Origin: JAABRU01 sp041390465
GTDB taxonomy: Bacteria; Desulfobacterota; Desulfobacteria; Desulfobacterales; Desulfococcaceae
Direction of reading: 5' to 3'
NCBI GenBank assembly: GCA_041390465.1
Contig: JAWKPW010000007.1
Coordinates: 30,655 to 94,654, forward strand
DNA length: 64,000 bases
The position numbers and the translations under genes are program-made. Below are positions 27,521 through 36,559 of the stretch, piece by piece. The notes under the pieces were generated by a model. That model was not told where the DNA came from. It saw only the letters and a program-made list of their open reading frames with translations, and ran no database searches. Positions within the stretch are counted from its first letter, which is position 1, and every line of letters begins with the position of its first letter.

Positions 27521-27931
27521 TCAGAGGTTCTGTTTTCTCTGCTGATAAAAATCAGCATATTTTCTGTCTGTCTTCAGAATATGTTTTATCAGCCATGCCT
27601 TTAAAAAATTGCTGATCTGAACCGGATTGGAGACTTCTCCATTTTGGAAGGCATACTGGAATTCCATCACTTTGGCTGCCATTTTTTCATGAATCTGTTT
27701 ATGCTCCGCATAACCCGGATAATCATGGATTTTCATAAAATGCTCTTCGGTCTGAAAATGCGTCCGGGTGTAACGAATCAGTCCTGTCAGAACTTTTTCC
27801 AAAGCCTCCCTGCCCTGTCCCGCATACATGGCTTCATAAAGTTCATTGACCATCTGCACCAACTGCCGATGCTGGGCATCAATTTCCGCAATTCCAATAC
27901 TGTATTTTTCATTCCATCGGAAATAGATCAT
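27521..27931 (-). CDS. bacteriohemerythrin
   Basis: 136 residues, four-helix bundle. All di-iron ligands can be placed: His21 (DAQH), His58 and Glu62 (THFQTEEHF), His77 and His81 (HKQIH), His117 and Asp122 (HILKTD). Single-domain bacteriohemerythrins bind O2 reversibly in the cytoplasm and are common in anaerobic and microaerophilic bacteria, for storage, delivery or scavenging of oxygen. The start codon overlaps the end of the GNAT gene by 23 bases, so the two are co-transcribed. Confidence 0.93.
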   Translation of the reverse strand: MIYFRWNEKYSIGIAEIDAQHRQLVQMVNELYEAMYAGQGREALEKVLTGLIRYTRTHFQTEEHFMKIHDYPGYAEHKQIHEKMAAKVMEFQYAFQNGEVSNPVQISNFLKAWLIKHILKTDRKYADFYQQRKQNL

Positions 27932-28451
27932 TGTTTTTTCTTTCCGTTTTTTCAGGATGTTCCTTTCTTAAATAAACCAGTCCGAAATCCTCTCTTATAT
28001 TCTCCCTTCTGACAGGAGAATATCCCAGTTTTTCGTATAAGGCAATATTTTTGCGGCTTTTGCTTCCGGTGAACAGTTCAAAGAAATCTGAATCCTTAAA
28101 CTGATTTTCAATGGCTGCCATCAGCGATTTTCCGATTCCCTTATTTTGAAATTCAGGATGAACCATCAGTTTTCCGACAAAGCATACGCCATTTTCTGCC
28201 GCAGCCCGGACAGAACCGACAATATCTCCATGTTCATCAACTGCTTTGAGAAAAATATGACTTTCCCATTCCTTTTCTGTTTCCTCAATCGTCTGCCGCA
28301 GAGGCTGTATGGAAAAATCCTTGTAAATTTCCGCTTCACTTTTGTAAGCCGTTTTCTGCAGGGCCAGTATGTCAGGCAAATCCTGTTTTTCAGCCTTTTC
28401 AATCCTCACTGTTATGTTGCACAGCATCATCATATGGGCAAAAGCTTTCAT
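27909..28451 (-). CDS. GNAT-family N-acetyltransferase
   Basis: 180 residues. The GNAT core is clear: strand beta4 VCFVGKLMVHPEFQNKGIGK with the acetyl-CoA P-loop (Q/R-x-x-G-x-G/A), then SLMAAIENQF, and C-terminal ALYEKLGYSPVRRE. Substrate cannot be told. The real start may be a few codons in (MMMLCNITVRIEKAEKQDL). It overlaps the hemerythrin gene downstream. A palindromic element (28490-28598) separates it from the EamA gene. Confidence 0.85.
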   Translation of the reverse strand: MKAFAHMMMLCNITVRIEKAEKQDLPDILALQKTAYKSEAEIYKDFSIQPLRQTIEETEKEWESHIFLKAVDEHGDIVGSVRAAAENGVCFVGKLMVHPEFQNKGIGKSLMAAIENQFKDSDFFELFTGSKSRKNIALYEKLGYSPVRRENIREDFGLVYLRKEHPEKTERKNNDLFPME

Positions 28452-28489
28452 TCATCAGTTCCTGCCGATAACTGAATGTCAGGAACCTG

Positions 28490-28598
28490 GGTGATTTCTG
28501 AAAATGAATGTGCCGGTTCCGTCAACTGAACAATTTGACAACTTTTGAAAAGTTGTCAAATCTGATCAATGTTCTTTTCCGGAACTCGCCTTAATCAT
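28490..28598. repeat. ~100 bp GGTGATTTC-ended element with central TTTGACAAC palindrome
   Basis: Ends GGTGATTTCTGAAAATGAAT and TTCTTTTCCGGAACTCGCCTTA are inverted; the centre ATTTGACAACTTTTG / AAAAGTTGTCAAAT (28533-28561) is a perfect palindrome. The best-preserved full copies are this one and 50066-50168; 10904-11008 is reversed. Confidence 0.65.
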
Positions 28599-29517
28599 TT
28601 TGCAACACAGCTTCCGATTTTCGAAAAAATGAACGGAGAATATAAGGCCAGAGCTGGGAAATCAGCATCCCGGCCAGCATGAGCGCACATCCGAAAAGGG
28701 ATCTGCCGGAAAGAATTTCATTCAGTATCAGCCATCCGCCGATTGCGGCAAAAGGGGATTCCATGCTCAGAATAATGGCCGCGTGTGCGGGTTTTGCATA
28801 TTTCTGGGCCACCACCTGCAGGGTGTAGGCGATGCCAACCGAGCAGAATCCGCCGTAGAGAATGGGAACTGCGGCATCCAGGATTCCCTGCAGACTGATT
28901 TCTTCGAAAACAAAGGCTGTAAGCAGACTCAGAACCGAACATATCACAAACTGGACAAAAGACAGTCTGATGGGATTGATTTTGGGAGAAAGCCAGGCAA
29001 TCAGCAGCACATGTCCGGCCCAGAAAAACGCGCCCGCAAGTTCCAGCAGATCCCCAAAGGCAATGGAGAAGCTGTCGGTGACACTGAGAAAATACAGTCC
29101 CACAGCGGCCAGCCCCGCGCCGATCCAGGTGCCGGAATCCGAAGCCTGCTTCCACAGCAGTCCCAAAATGGGAACAAGAACAACATAAAGTCCTGTGATA
29201 AAACCCGCATTGCCTGCTGTGGTGTATACCAGTCCCACCTGCTGCAGGGATGCAGCGGTGAACAGCACCAGTCCGAGCATAAGCCCGCTGAAGAAAACTG
29301 TTTTTGCACCGGCAAGGCTGAAATTGTATTTCTGCTCCTGTTTCCGGATAAGGAAAAGCAGAGGAATCAGGGAAAGACTGCCCAGCGCAAAACGGATTCC
29401 GTTGTAAGTGAAAGGGCCCACATGTTCCATGCCCGCGCGCTGAGCCACAAAGGCCAGTCCCCATATCGCGGCTGTCAGCACCAGCAGGCCGTTTGATCTG
29501 AATATCTTTTTGTCCAT
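28591..29517 (-). CDS. EamA/DMT-family transporter
   Basis: 308 residues with ten hydrophobic segments in two EamA repeats. Repeat 1 begins LLVLTAAIWGLAFVAQRAGM and contains PFTYNGIRFALGSL; repeat 2 contains DLLELAGAFFWAGHVLLIAW and AAIILSMESPFAAIGGWLIL with the typical Pro-kinked helix. Such inner-membrane proteins usually export metabolites or amino acids; the substrate cannot be read. Single gene on the minus strand; the stop lies inside the right end of the neighbouring palindromic element (28598), so the last residues may come from it. Confidence 0.88.
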   Translation of the reverse strand: MDKKIFRSNGLLVLTAAIWGLAFVAQRAGMEHVGPFTYNGIRFALGSLSLIPLLFLIRKQEQKYNFSLAGAKTVFFSGLMLGLVLFTAASLQQVGLVYTTAGNAGFITGLYVVLVPILGLLWKQASDSGTWIGAGLAAVGLYFLSVTDSFSIAFGDLLELAGAFFWAGHVLLIAWLSPKINPIRLSFVQFVICSVLSLLTAFVFEEISLQGILDAAVPILYGGFCSVGIAYTLQVVAQKYAKPAHAAIILSMESPFAAIGGWLILNEILSGRSLFGCALMLAGMLISQLWPYILRSFFRKSEAVLQND

Positions 29518-29632
29518 GAATGTGTGTTGTCTCCATCAAAGAAATTTACGGGGCGGAATTCCATAATGAAAAGAATTCCGCCTTCCGCCCGGAGGTAAAC
29601 CTCCGGGCTTACTGCTGACCATCAACTGCGGG

Positions 29633-29728
29633 TTATCCTTCATACCGGCTTACGCTGAAGACTATGAAATTATAGGGAATCAGTTTTGTGCTGTCTTCTT
29701 TGTTCACGATCTGGCCGTTGCCGGGGTG
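29633..29728 (-). pseudogene. short C-terminal gene fragment cut by MITE copy E
   Basis: Minus-strand translation HPGNGQIVNKEDSTKLIPYN then FIVFSVSRYEG and a stop at 29633 has the look of a real protein C-terminus. Its upstream side is MITE copy E (29729-29864), and no continuation is seen beyond that. Family unknown. A hairpin AAGCCCGGAGGT/ACCTCCGGGCTT (around 29588-29611) follows. Coding status is uncertain. Confidence 0.35.
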
Positions 29729-29864
29729 ATACACCAATTCTCCATTGATCTGAAACATAAGTTTTTCAGAAAAACCGGATTTTTCCGAAAAATCCGGTTT
29801 TTTGAACACACGAAAACCTCTTTTTTTCCTGCTTGCAAGTATCTTTTCAATGGGGAATTGGTAT
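29729..29864. repeat. MITE-like element copy E, with hairpin inside
   Basis: Left end ATACACCAATTCTCCATTGA and right end TCAATGGGGAATTGGTAT, about 136 bp. It contains a copy of the AAAACCGGATTTTTC hairpin family (29770-29800), so two repeat families are nested. 29865-29967 shows nothing else. Confidence 0.65.
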
Positions 29865-29967
29865 AACCCGTTCAGATCAGAAATACCATATCTTTCAGCG
29901 GGTTGATCTTATGGAAAAAATTTCCTAGGCAAAAAACTGAAAAATTCTCTGTGCTCTCAGAAGATCC

Positions 29968-32847
29968 TCACAGCATCCCGGCCTCTTTCAGAACACTTCC
30001 CGCCATTTCCCTGACCTGGGGATCAGAAGCGGCCAGCATTTCTCCTGCCAGAGGATTGTATCTCTTTGACTTCAGGCACGCTATCAGGCGCAGCACCCGC
30101 ATGTGCATCCGGCTGTCTCCGCCGGAAAGCAGCAGGCGCAGGGATTCATATTCTGAGAGCATTTTCATGCCCCGCAGATCCGGAATATGCCCCGGGCCTG
30201 CGGGTGCGGACTCAACAATGGGAATGATGACCCTGCGCAGATTTGTCTCCAGCAGATTGTCCAGAAATTCCACCGCACTGGATCGCAAATCCGCCCTTTC
30301 ACTCTGCAGGTTCCTGTACACATCGGAAATCTCCTGGGGCGGATATTTGAGCCCCAGAAGTCCGAATATCCTTTCCAGGTTGTCATCCAGACGTTTTTCC
30401 AGAGAATGGATCAGTTGCTCTCTTGCCTCACGCACATCCTGCCTGTCTTCCTGCGCTGTCCCGGTTCCGGGGGATGGGAACCCTGCGGCATTTGCCGGAG
30501 ACGGATTATTGGCAGTACCGGCACCGTTTCCGGAATTCTGAAACTGACTGCAGAGCACTGTCAGCAGGTCCAGATGCTCTCTGGTCTCTTCGAGTATGGT
30601 CCGCACAATGCGGCGATCATCAAATTTCAGAAAGGGAAAATGCACCCGGATATGATTCATGGCCCGGACCACCTCACAGCGGATGGCCGGGTCAGGATGG
30701 CGGATGTTCAGGCTCAGAACATCTGCCGCCTTCTGCTTTCCCATTTGCGCGAGAATATCCGGAATCTGTATCCGGACAGTGTGATCCGCAAGGGGATTGT
30801 TCAGCCACTGGGCCAGTGTGTCCCCGATATCCGGCCCCAAATCTTTCAGCGCGTGCGCTGCGGCTTTCCGGAATTCCTCCTTTGCCAGAAAGGGCATGAG
30901 CACAGAAATGAAATCCTTTCTCCGGGTTTCTCCGGCTCCGCGAATGGCAGCCTTTACAACATCTGTGTCCGGATCATTGAGAAAAATATGCAGATGGGGA
31001 TGGAAATCCGGAAGATTGGCCGCTCCGATGACCCGTGCGCAGTTCATGCGGACAAAACGGGCCTGCTCCTGATCCTGAATCTGGTAGGCGGCACTCAGAT
31101 TTTCCCTGAGTATGCCGCAGAGATCAAACATGGTTTTGAGTTTCTGATTGCCCCGTGTTTCCCAGGCCAGAGCCAAAAGCGCTGCCCCCCGGATTCGGTA
31201 ATCCTCATGGCGCAGATACTCCCGTATCAGGGATTTTTCCTTTTCTCCGGGATGCCGGAACAGGTAATGAAGCGCCTCGGTTTTCACCTTCTGATCAGGA
31301 TCGTGCACAAGGGCCAGTGCCTCCTGTGTGAAATCCGGGTGTTTGCAGAAACAGATATTGCGCAGCACTTCCCGGCGCACACAGGAATCCGGATGCCGGA
31401 GGAGGTTCCGGTAACAGGGGATAAAGCGCTGATCCCGGATTTCCCGGATCATGATCAGGGTGTTCACTGTCCCGGATGCATCCCCTTTTTCCAGAATTTC
31501 GCAGCATTCGCCTATAATGCACGGATTTCGGAAATCCGGATGCTTTTCCGTCAGCGGGGAGTTTCCCGCAAGTTTCCTGCGAAAGGAGCGGATGTATTCC
31601 CTTCGCACCAGAATCACCATATACAGCCAGATTCCAATGAGAACAATCATCAGCAGACTGACCTGGCGAACCGGAAATTCAAGGCTTTCCGTCAGCAGGA
31701 GCAGCAGAATGCCCCCCAGCCCCGTGGCAAAACTGTCGGCAAAGACATCAATAAAGGATTTGGCCTGTTTCTTGATATCCGAAGGAACCGGCAGAATCAG
31801 CAGTTCAATTCCGGATTTGTTAAGGGAATTTTTCAGGCTGCCGTCACAGAGTTTGATGAAGATGGCTGTCCACAGCACCGGATGAATGAGCACCAGCAGC
31901 GCACCGGACAGAATGGCCAGGGGAAGAAAAAAAAGGGATGCACCCACACCCAGACCTGTCACCACTTTGCGGGTGGCGATGACCTGTATGAACAGAGAGG
32001 CCGCGTTCAGGTTGGACAGCCAGAAACCGAAAAATGCGGCCAGCCGGTCGCTGTCCTGTATCTGCGCTGCGGCAATCGCACTGAACTGATACTCCACCAT
32101 CCGGCCCGCGATCACACCAAACCCCAGTATGCCTGCTGTGAGAAGCAGATGCCGGGAATTGCGGATGATATGAAAAGGGTTGTCTGCGGTTTCCCGGAGT
32201 TGCTTTTCCTGACGGAATTTCTGCAGAACCTTATCCCGCCGGGAGGCAGTCTGAATGGTGCGCACAATGGGAATGCAGATATAAAGAAAACCCGCACAAA
32301 TCCAGAGCAGATGAAGGCTTCCCAGATACTGGGCTGTGAAACGGGTCAGGTATCCGCCGAAAATTCCCCCGGCAATCGCGCCTGTGCCGATAAAACCGAA
32401 CAGTCGCCGGGCTTCCCTGGGGTTAAAGATGCTGTTGGCCAGAATCCAGAACTGCGATGAGGAAACCAAAGCAAAAATGGCTGTCCACACATAGAAAATG
32501 AAAAGCACGGCTCCGCCTGCCGCATCTGTGCAGAGCAGAGCCCAGAAAAGAATCAGGGAAAGCACGGCCAGCCAAAGGGTGCGGATGATCAGATGACAGA
32601 GATCAAAACGTCTGAGCTGCACAGAATAGAACTTCGACATGCCTGCGGCGCAGAAGGCCACCAGAATGAAGACATAGGGAAGCCTGGCTGCACCGAATCT
32701 GTAAAGAAACAGGGCATTGCATACAGGTTTGGCAATCATCAGGGAGGAGATGAGCAGAAAAACAAAGGAGAACATCAGGAAGACCCGAAGTTCCTCCCCT
32801 TCCCGTATGTCAAACATTTTTCTGAAAAAAGTTCCCGCAGATTCCAT
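29968..32847 (-). CDS. nucleotide-transporter-like (TLC/NTT-type) membrane protein fused to HEAT repeats
   Basis: 959 residues from ATG 32847 (MESAGTFFRKMFDIREGEEL); the frame stays open to 33114, but that extension is not membrane-like and I do not trust it. Residues about 20-440 form about twelve membrane segments like the ATP/ADP-carrier (Npt/TLC) and related MFS family; ANSIFNPREARRLFGFIGTG and SDIKKQAKSFIDVFADSFAT are the conserved loop motifs seen in bacterial members. From about 480 on there are repeated helical pairs of HEAT type (RHPDSCVRREVLRN..., FLNDPDTDVVKAAIRGAGET). A Pro/Ala linker near 790 splits the HEAT series. HEAT-fused forms occur in free-living bacteria, where nucleotide uptake as in parasites is unlikely; the role is unknown. 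Confidence 0.7.
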   Translation of the reverse strand: MESAGTFFRKMFDIREGEELRVFLMFSFVFLLISSLMIAKPVCNALFLYRFGAARLPYVFILVAFCAAGMSKFYSVQLRRFDLCHLIIRTLWLAVLSLILFWALLCTDAAGGAVLFIFYVWTAIFALVSSSQFWILANSIFNPREARRLFGFIGTGAIAGGIFGGYLTRFTAQYLGSLHLLWICAGFLYICIPIVRTIQTASRRDKVLQKFRQEKQLRETADNPFHIIRNSRHLLLTAGILGFGVIAGRMVEYQFSAIAAAQIQDSDRLAAFFGFWLSNLNAASLFIQVIATRKVVTGLGVGASLFFLPLAILSGALLVLIHPVLWTAIFIKLCDGSLKNSLNKSGIELLILPVPSDIKKQAKSFIDVFADSFATGLGGILLLLLTESLEFPVRQVSLLMIVLIGIWLYMVILVRREYIRSFRRKLAGNSPLTEKHPDFRNPCIIGECCEILEKGDASGTVNTLIMIREIRDQRFIPCYRNLLRHPDSCVRREVLRNICFCKHPDFTQEALALVHDPDQKVKTEALHYLFRHPGEKEKSLIREYLRHEDYRIRGAALLALAWETRGNQKLKTMFDLCGILRENLSAAYQIQDQEQARFVRMNCARVIGAANLPDFHPHLHIFLNDPDTDVVKAAIRGAGETRRKDFISVLMPFLAKEEFRKAAAHALKDLGPDIGDTLAQWLNNPLADHTVRIQIPDILAQMGKQKAADVLSLNIRHPDPAIRCEVVRAMNHIRVHFPFLKFDDRRIVRTILEETREHLDLLTVLCSQFQNSGNGAGTANNPSPANAAGFPSPGTGTAQEDRQDVREAREQLIHSLEKRLDDNLERIFGLLGLKYPPQEISDVYRNLQSERADLRSSAVEFLDNLLETNLRRVIIPIVESAPAGPGHIPDLRGMKMLSEYESLRLLLSGGDSRMHMRVLRLIACLKSKRYNPLAGEMLAASDPQVREMAGSVLKEAGML

Positions 32848-33126
32848 CAGGCCGTTTCCATGAGGATTTTGCAAGGCTGAAGTGAAAGGTTTCCGGTCTG
32901 TCAGAAAAATTTCTCTGCATACGGTCAGCCGCCATTCTGCCGCATGCGCGCTGATGTATGAAAGAAGTTGTTTGACAGATTGCTTATGTAAACAATTTTT
33001 TGCGGATTTGTCGAGCGTTTTCTGCATTCCCGTGCAAAGCTGCCGCACGGACCATGATTTTTCCGCTCCGAAATTAACAGAACAGTCCCGCAAATCGATA
33101 GTGGGATTGTTCATACTGATAAAAAT

Positions 33127-33301
33127 GTGGACAGTGGGTCAAATCCGTTGATCGGGTAGTGGGTCAAATCCGTTGATCAGATCCTGTCACCGAGGCAGAA
33201 AAAATCCGAAAGGATTGACATTATTATAGAAAAATTCCAAAAAACAAACCGGAATCCCGGAAGGGATGACATTGTCAACCAATTTGACCCACTATCGATC
33301 C
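33127..33301. repeat. dispersed element with TIR GGATAGTGGGTCAAA, copy 2, with tandem end
   Basis: Main unit 33154-33301: left GGGTAGTGGGTCAAA, right TTTGACCCACTATCGATCC. The interior AAAATCCGAAAGGATTGACA and CGGAAGGGATGACATTGTCA is the reverse complement of copy 1 (6945-7089). Immediately left, 33127-33153 repeats GACAGTGGGTCAAATCCGTTG, a tandem duplicate of the end. It lies upstream of the HEAT-fusion gene; 33302-33435 shows no gene. Confidence 0.7.
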
Positions 33302-33435
33302 GGAAACCGGGCCGAAATTCCGTTTCACCTCATTCCGGCACTCCGGAATCAGACAGGCATGGTTTCATCAGAACTCTGATACGGAAGATTTCCGGACCTT
33401 TGTGAACTGTCAAACAAGTTTCTTTGCTCATGACA

Positions 33436-33476
33436 GGACAGATTTGACAACTTTCTGAAAGTTGTCAAGTCCTGAA
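33436..33476. repeat. TTTGACAAC palindrome
   Basis: CAGGACAGATTTGACAACTT and AAGTTGTCAAGTCCTG pair almost fully. It lies about 130 bases upstream of the REC-histidine kinase gene and could serve as an operator, but its recurrence elsewhere makes a repeat more likely. Confidence 0.55.
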
Positions 33477-33602
33477 TGTGAAAGAACTTTTTTGACAGAC
33501 CACTTTGTTTCCGGGGGAGAAAATGTATTGACATTCCGGACTGCATAATGGCAGAATCCGAAAACCGGGTCAGGAACTGATATGCACAGGGGAAAAGATA
33601 TT

Positions 33603-34739
33603 ATGACAGAAGATGCGCCGTTTGCCGTTCTGATAGTGGATGACAACATACAAAATCTGCAGGTGCTGGCAGATATTCTCAGAGGCCGGAACCTCAGAAT
33701 CGCAATGGTGAAGGACGGATTCAAGGCCCTGGACTTTGTCGCCAGAAAAAAGACGGACCTGGTTCTTCTGGATATTATGATGCCGGGAATAGACGGATAT
33801 GAGGTCTGCAAACGGCTCAGGGAAAATGAGGAAAGCAAAGACATACCGGTGATCTTTATCAGCGCGCTTTCCGATACGGAAAACAAAATCAAAGGCTTTG
33901 AAGTCGGCGGGGTGGATTATATCACCAAACCCTTTCAGCGGGAAGAAGTGTATGCCAGAGTGAATGCCCATCTGCGCCTGAAACGGGCAAATGAAAAACT
34001 GAAAACAGCCAACGATTTGCTCCGGGAGGCCAATGCTGCCAAGGACAGACTGTTCTCCATCATTGCCCATGATTTGCGCGGACCCATCGGCTCCCTGTGC
34101 CAGACAGTTGAAATCATGGCGGACGCCCCCGGAGCATTGGAGCAGGAACTGCAGGCCGAACTGCTCAAAAGTCTCAGCATGTCTGTCAGGGGGGTTCATT
34201 ATCTGCTGGAGAATCTTTTATACTGGGCAGGCAGTCAGAGCGGCCAGATGTTTTTTCATCCCGGGCCTGTCAGACTTTCCGACATTGTTGAACCCAATAT
34301 CAGTCTGCTCAACACTGCCGCCCGAAGCAAAAATATCCGGCTGCATTCTGAGATTGCACCGGACAGTGAAGGACAGGAAATACTGGTCTGGGCCGATCGG
34401 GAAATGATGGAAGTTGTTGTCAGAAATCTGCTTTCCAATGCCCTCAAGTTTACACCTGATTTCGGCGGGGTTTCCCTGCGGGCAGTCCGGAAAGGGGAGG
34501 AGGCGGAAATCTCTGTCAAAGACACCGGGGTGGGAATCAGATCGGAAGACATTGGCAAACTGTTCTCTCTGCATGAACATTTCAGCACACGCGGAACGCG
34601 CAGTGAAAAAGGGAGCGGACTGGGGCTGATTCTGTGCAAAGAATTCACAGAAAAAAACAAAGGCAGACTGTGGGTGGAAAGCACCGAGGGAAAGGGAAGT
34701 GTGTTCCGTTTTACCCTGCCTTTGTGGAAACAGGAGTAA
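33603..34739 (+). CDS. receiver-linked sensor histidine kinase
   Basis: 378 residues from ATG 33603 (AGGGGA SD nine bases before); ATG 33582 is an alternative. Residues about 8-125 are a receiver domain (VLIVDDN, DLVLLDIMMPGIDG with acceptor Asp, ISAL, YITKPF). A coiled-coil linker (NEKLKTANDLLREANAAKDR) leads to HisKA with His in FSIIAHDLRGPIGSL, then HATPase_c with N box VVVRNLLSNALKF, G1 DTGVGI and G2 GSGLGLILCKEF. No membrane segment, so it is cytoplasmic. REC-HK order means it acts as a signal relay, receiving phosphate from another kinase. No response regulator is adjacent. Confidence 0.92.
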   Translation: MTEDAPFAVLIVDDNIQNLQVLADILRGRNLRIAMVKDGFKALDFVARKKTDLVLLDIMMPGIDGYEVCKRLRENEESKDIPVIFISALSDTENKIKGFEVGGVDYITKPFQREEVYARVNAHLRLKRANEKLKTANDLLREANAAKDRLFSIIAHDLRGPIGSLCQTVEIMADAPGALEQELQAELLKSLSMSVRGVHYLLENLLYWAGSQSGQMFFHPGPVRLSDIVEPNISLLNTAARSKNIRLHSEIAPDSEGQEILVWADREMMEVVVRNLLSNALKFTPDFGGVSLRAVRKGEEAEISVKDTGVGIRSEDIGKLFSLHEHFSTRGTRSEKGSGLGLILCKEFTEKNKGRLWVESTEGKGSVFRFTLPLWKQE

Positions 34740-34875
34740 GGGACCGGAGAATAGGGGCTGGCAAACAGGGGCTGGGAAACAGGTATTTGGAAATTGTTTT
34801 TTCTGAAAAGCACTCCCTGTCCCCCAACCCCTGTCCCCTCTTTTTATCAAACGAGAATATTCAGGGAACATAAAA

Positions 34876-36336
34876 ATGAAACTGTACGAACTCACGATTC
34901 ATGCAGCGCATGATTTGCTGAAAAAAAGACAAATCAGTTCCTGCGAGCTGACCCGTGCCGTGCTGGATCGCATTGCATCCGCTGACAGCAAAGTGTGCGC
35001 CTATATCACAGTGACAGCAGATGCGGCAATGGAACAGGCCAAAGCAGCGGATGAGGCCATTTCCAAAGGAAACATGACGCCGCTTACCGGGATTCCCCTG
35101 GCTGTCAAAGACCTGATCTGCACCAAAGGAATCCGCACAACCTGCGCCTCAAAGATTCTGGAAAATTTTGTGCCGCCCTATGATGCAGCGGTGATGGAAA
35201 AACTCAAGGCAGCAGGCGCTGTGATGGCAGGCAAGGTCAATATGGATGAGTTCGCGATGGGCTCTTCCACCGAAAATTCCGCCTTCGGCATTACCCGGAA
35301 CCCCTGGGACACAAACCGGATTCCCGGAGGTTCCAGCGGAGGATCTGCCGCAGCAGTGGCTGCGGATCTGTGCCTGGGGGCTTTGGGATCAGACACAGGC
35401 GGTTCCATCCGCCAGCCAGCCTCCCACTGCGGCATTGTGGGCATGAAACCCACCTATGGCAGAGTTTCCCGTTTCGGACTGGTGGCCTTTGCCTCTTCTC
35501 TGGATCAGATTGGCCCTTTGTGCAAATCTGTTACCGACTGCGCGATGATGATGAATATCCTTTCCGGCCATGACAAAAGGGATTCCACCTCAGTTCCAAA
35601 GGAAGTGCCGGATTACACCGCATCTCTGAAACAGGGAATCAAGGGCATGAGACTGGGCATTCCCAGAGAATATTACACGGCTGAAGGATTGGACCCGGAA
35701 GTGGAAACTGCTGTGCGCGAAAGTATAAAAATACTCGAGGGAATGGGCGCGCAGCCTGTGGAAATTTCCCTGCCCCGAACAGAATATGCTGTCGCAGCCT
35801 ATTATGTGATCGCACCTTCCGAAGCCTGCTCCAATCTGGCACGCTATGACGGTGTGAAATACGGTTTTCGGGACAAAGAGCAGACCGATATGCTGGAAAT
35901 GTACCGCAGCACCCGTTCCCAGGGATTCGGAGCGGAAGTGCAGCGCAGAATCATTCTGGGAACCTATGCCCTTTCCGCAGGTTATTATGACGCATATTAC
36001 CGCAAGGCTTCCCAGGTGCGCACCCTGATGATGGAAGATTTCCACAAAGCCTTTGCCGCTTGTGATGTGATTGTTTCCCCGGTTGCGCCCACCCCGGCCT
36101 TTCCCATTGGGGAAAACACGGATGATCCCCTGACCATGTATCTTTCCGATGTTTTCACACTGTCGGCCAACCTGGCAGGCATTCCGGGCATGTCAGTTCC
36201 CTGCGGATTTTCAAAACAGGGGCTGCCCATTGGTCTGCAGATTATGGGCCCCCATTTCGGAGAGGAAACCATGCTGCGCGCGGCATACAATTTTGAACAG
36301 GCAGCGGATTTTCACAAAAGAAAACCGGAATTATAG
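34876..36336 (+). CDS. gatA: Asp/Glu-tRNA(Asn/Gln) amidotransferase subunit A
   Basis: 486 residues, the usual GatA length. The amidase-signature triad is visible: Lys in LAVKDLICTKG, Ser in the cis position of GGSSGGSAAAVAADL, and the nucleophile Ser in GSDTGGSIRQPAS. GatA hydrolyses glutamine and passes ammonia to GatB in the GatCAB complex, correcting Glu-tRNA(Gln) and/or Asp-tRNA(Asn). gatC and gatB are not adjacent, which happens in many genomes. Upstream 34741-34850 holds an imperfect inverted repeat of GGGGCTGG / CCCCAACCCC type. Confidence 0.93.
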   Translation: MKLYELTIHAAHDLLKKRQISSCELTRAVLDRIASADSKVCAYITVTADAAMEQAKAADEAISKGNMTPLTGIPLAVKDLICTKGIRTTCASKILENFVPPYDAAVMEKLKAAGAVMAGKVNMDEFAMGSSTENSAFGITRNPWDTNRIPGGSSGGSAAAVAADLCLGALGSDTGGSIRQPASHCGIVGMKPTYGRVSRFGLVAFASSLDQIGPLCKSVTDCAMMMNILSGHDKRDSTSVPKEVPDYTASLKQGIKGMRLGIPREYYTAEGLDPEVETAVRESIKILEGMGAQPVEISLPRTEYAVAAYYVIAPSEACSNLARYDGVKYGFRDKEQTDMLEMYRSTRSQGFGAEVQRRIILGTYALSAGYYDAYYRKASQVRTLMMEDFHKAFAACDVIVSPVAPTPAFPIGENTDDPLTMYLSDVFTLSANLAGIPGMSVPCGFSKQGLPIGLQIMGPHFGEETMLRAAYNFEQAADFHKRKPEL

Positions 36337-36337
36337 A

Positions 36338-36543
36338 AGGGATTGGGGATTGGGGGATAGGGTTGATAAGTTCAGCAGGGTGTGCAAAATCGCTGTCGGA
36401 AATCCGGTCTGCCCTGTACAGAAAGCGATTTTGCACACCCTGCTCCCCTGTTTAATTTGGTATTTTTTTTAATAGATAGCCTAAGTTTCAATGGCAGGGA
36501 TCAGGGCAGATAAAAACCCCTAATCCCTATCCCCAATCCCCTT
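36338..36543. repeat. nested palindromic element
   Basis: Outer arms AAGGGATTGGGGATTGGG (36338) and CCCTATCCCCAATCCCCTT (to 36543) pair imperfectly. Inside, AGCAGGGTGTGCAAAATCGCT (36374-36394) pairs without mismatch with its reverse at 36424-36444 around a 29-base loop. The space between the inner hairpin and the right arm (TAATTTGGTATTTTTTTT, TTTCAATGG) recalls MITE ends. It fills the gatA-Uma2 gap. Confidence 0.6.
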
Positions 36544-36559
36544 TCCAAAGGAGGACAGC

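Noticed and set aside
30187..32460. 757-codon open frame opposite the HEAT-fusion gene
   Set aside because: Antisense to a real gene with clear membrane and HEAT pattern; translation has no domain and no SD.
32848..33114. 89-residue N-terminal extension of the HEAT-fusion protein
   Set aside because: Open but not membrane-like; MESAGTFFRKM at 32847 fits the family start.
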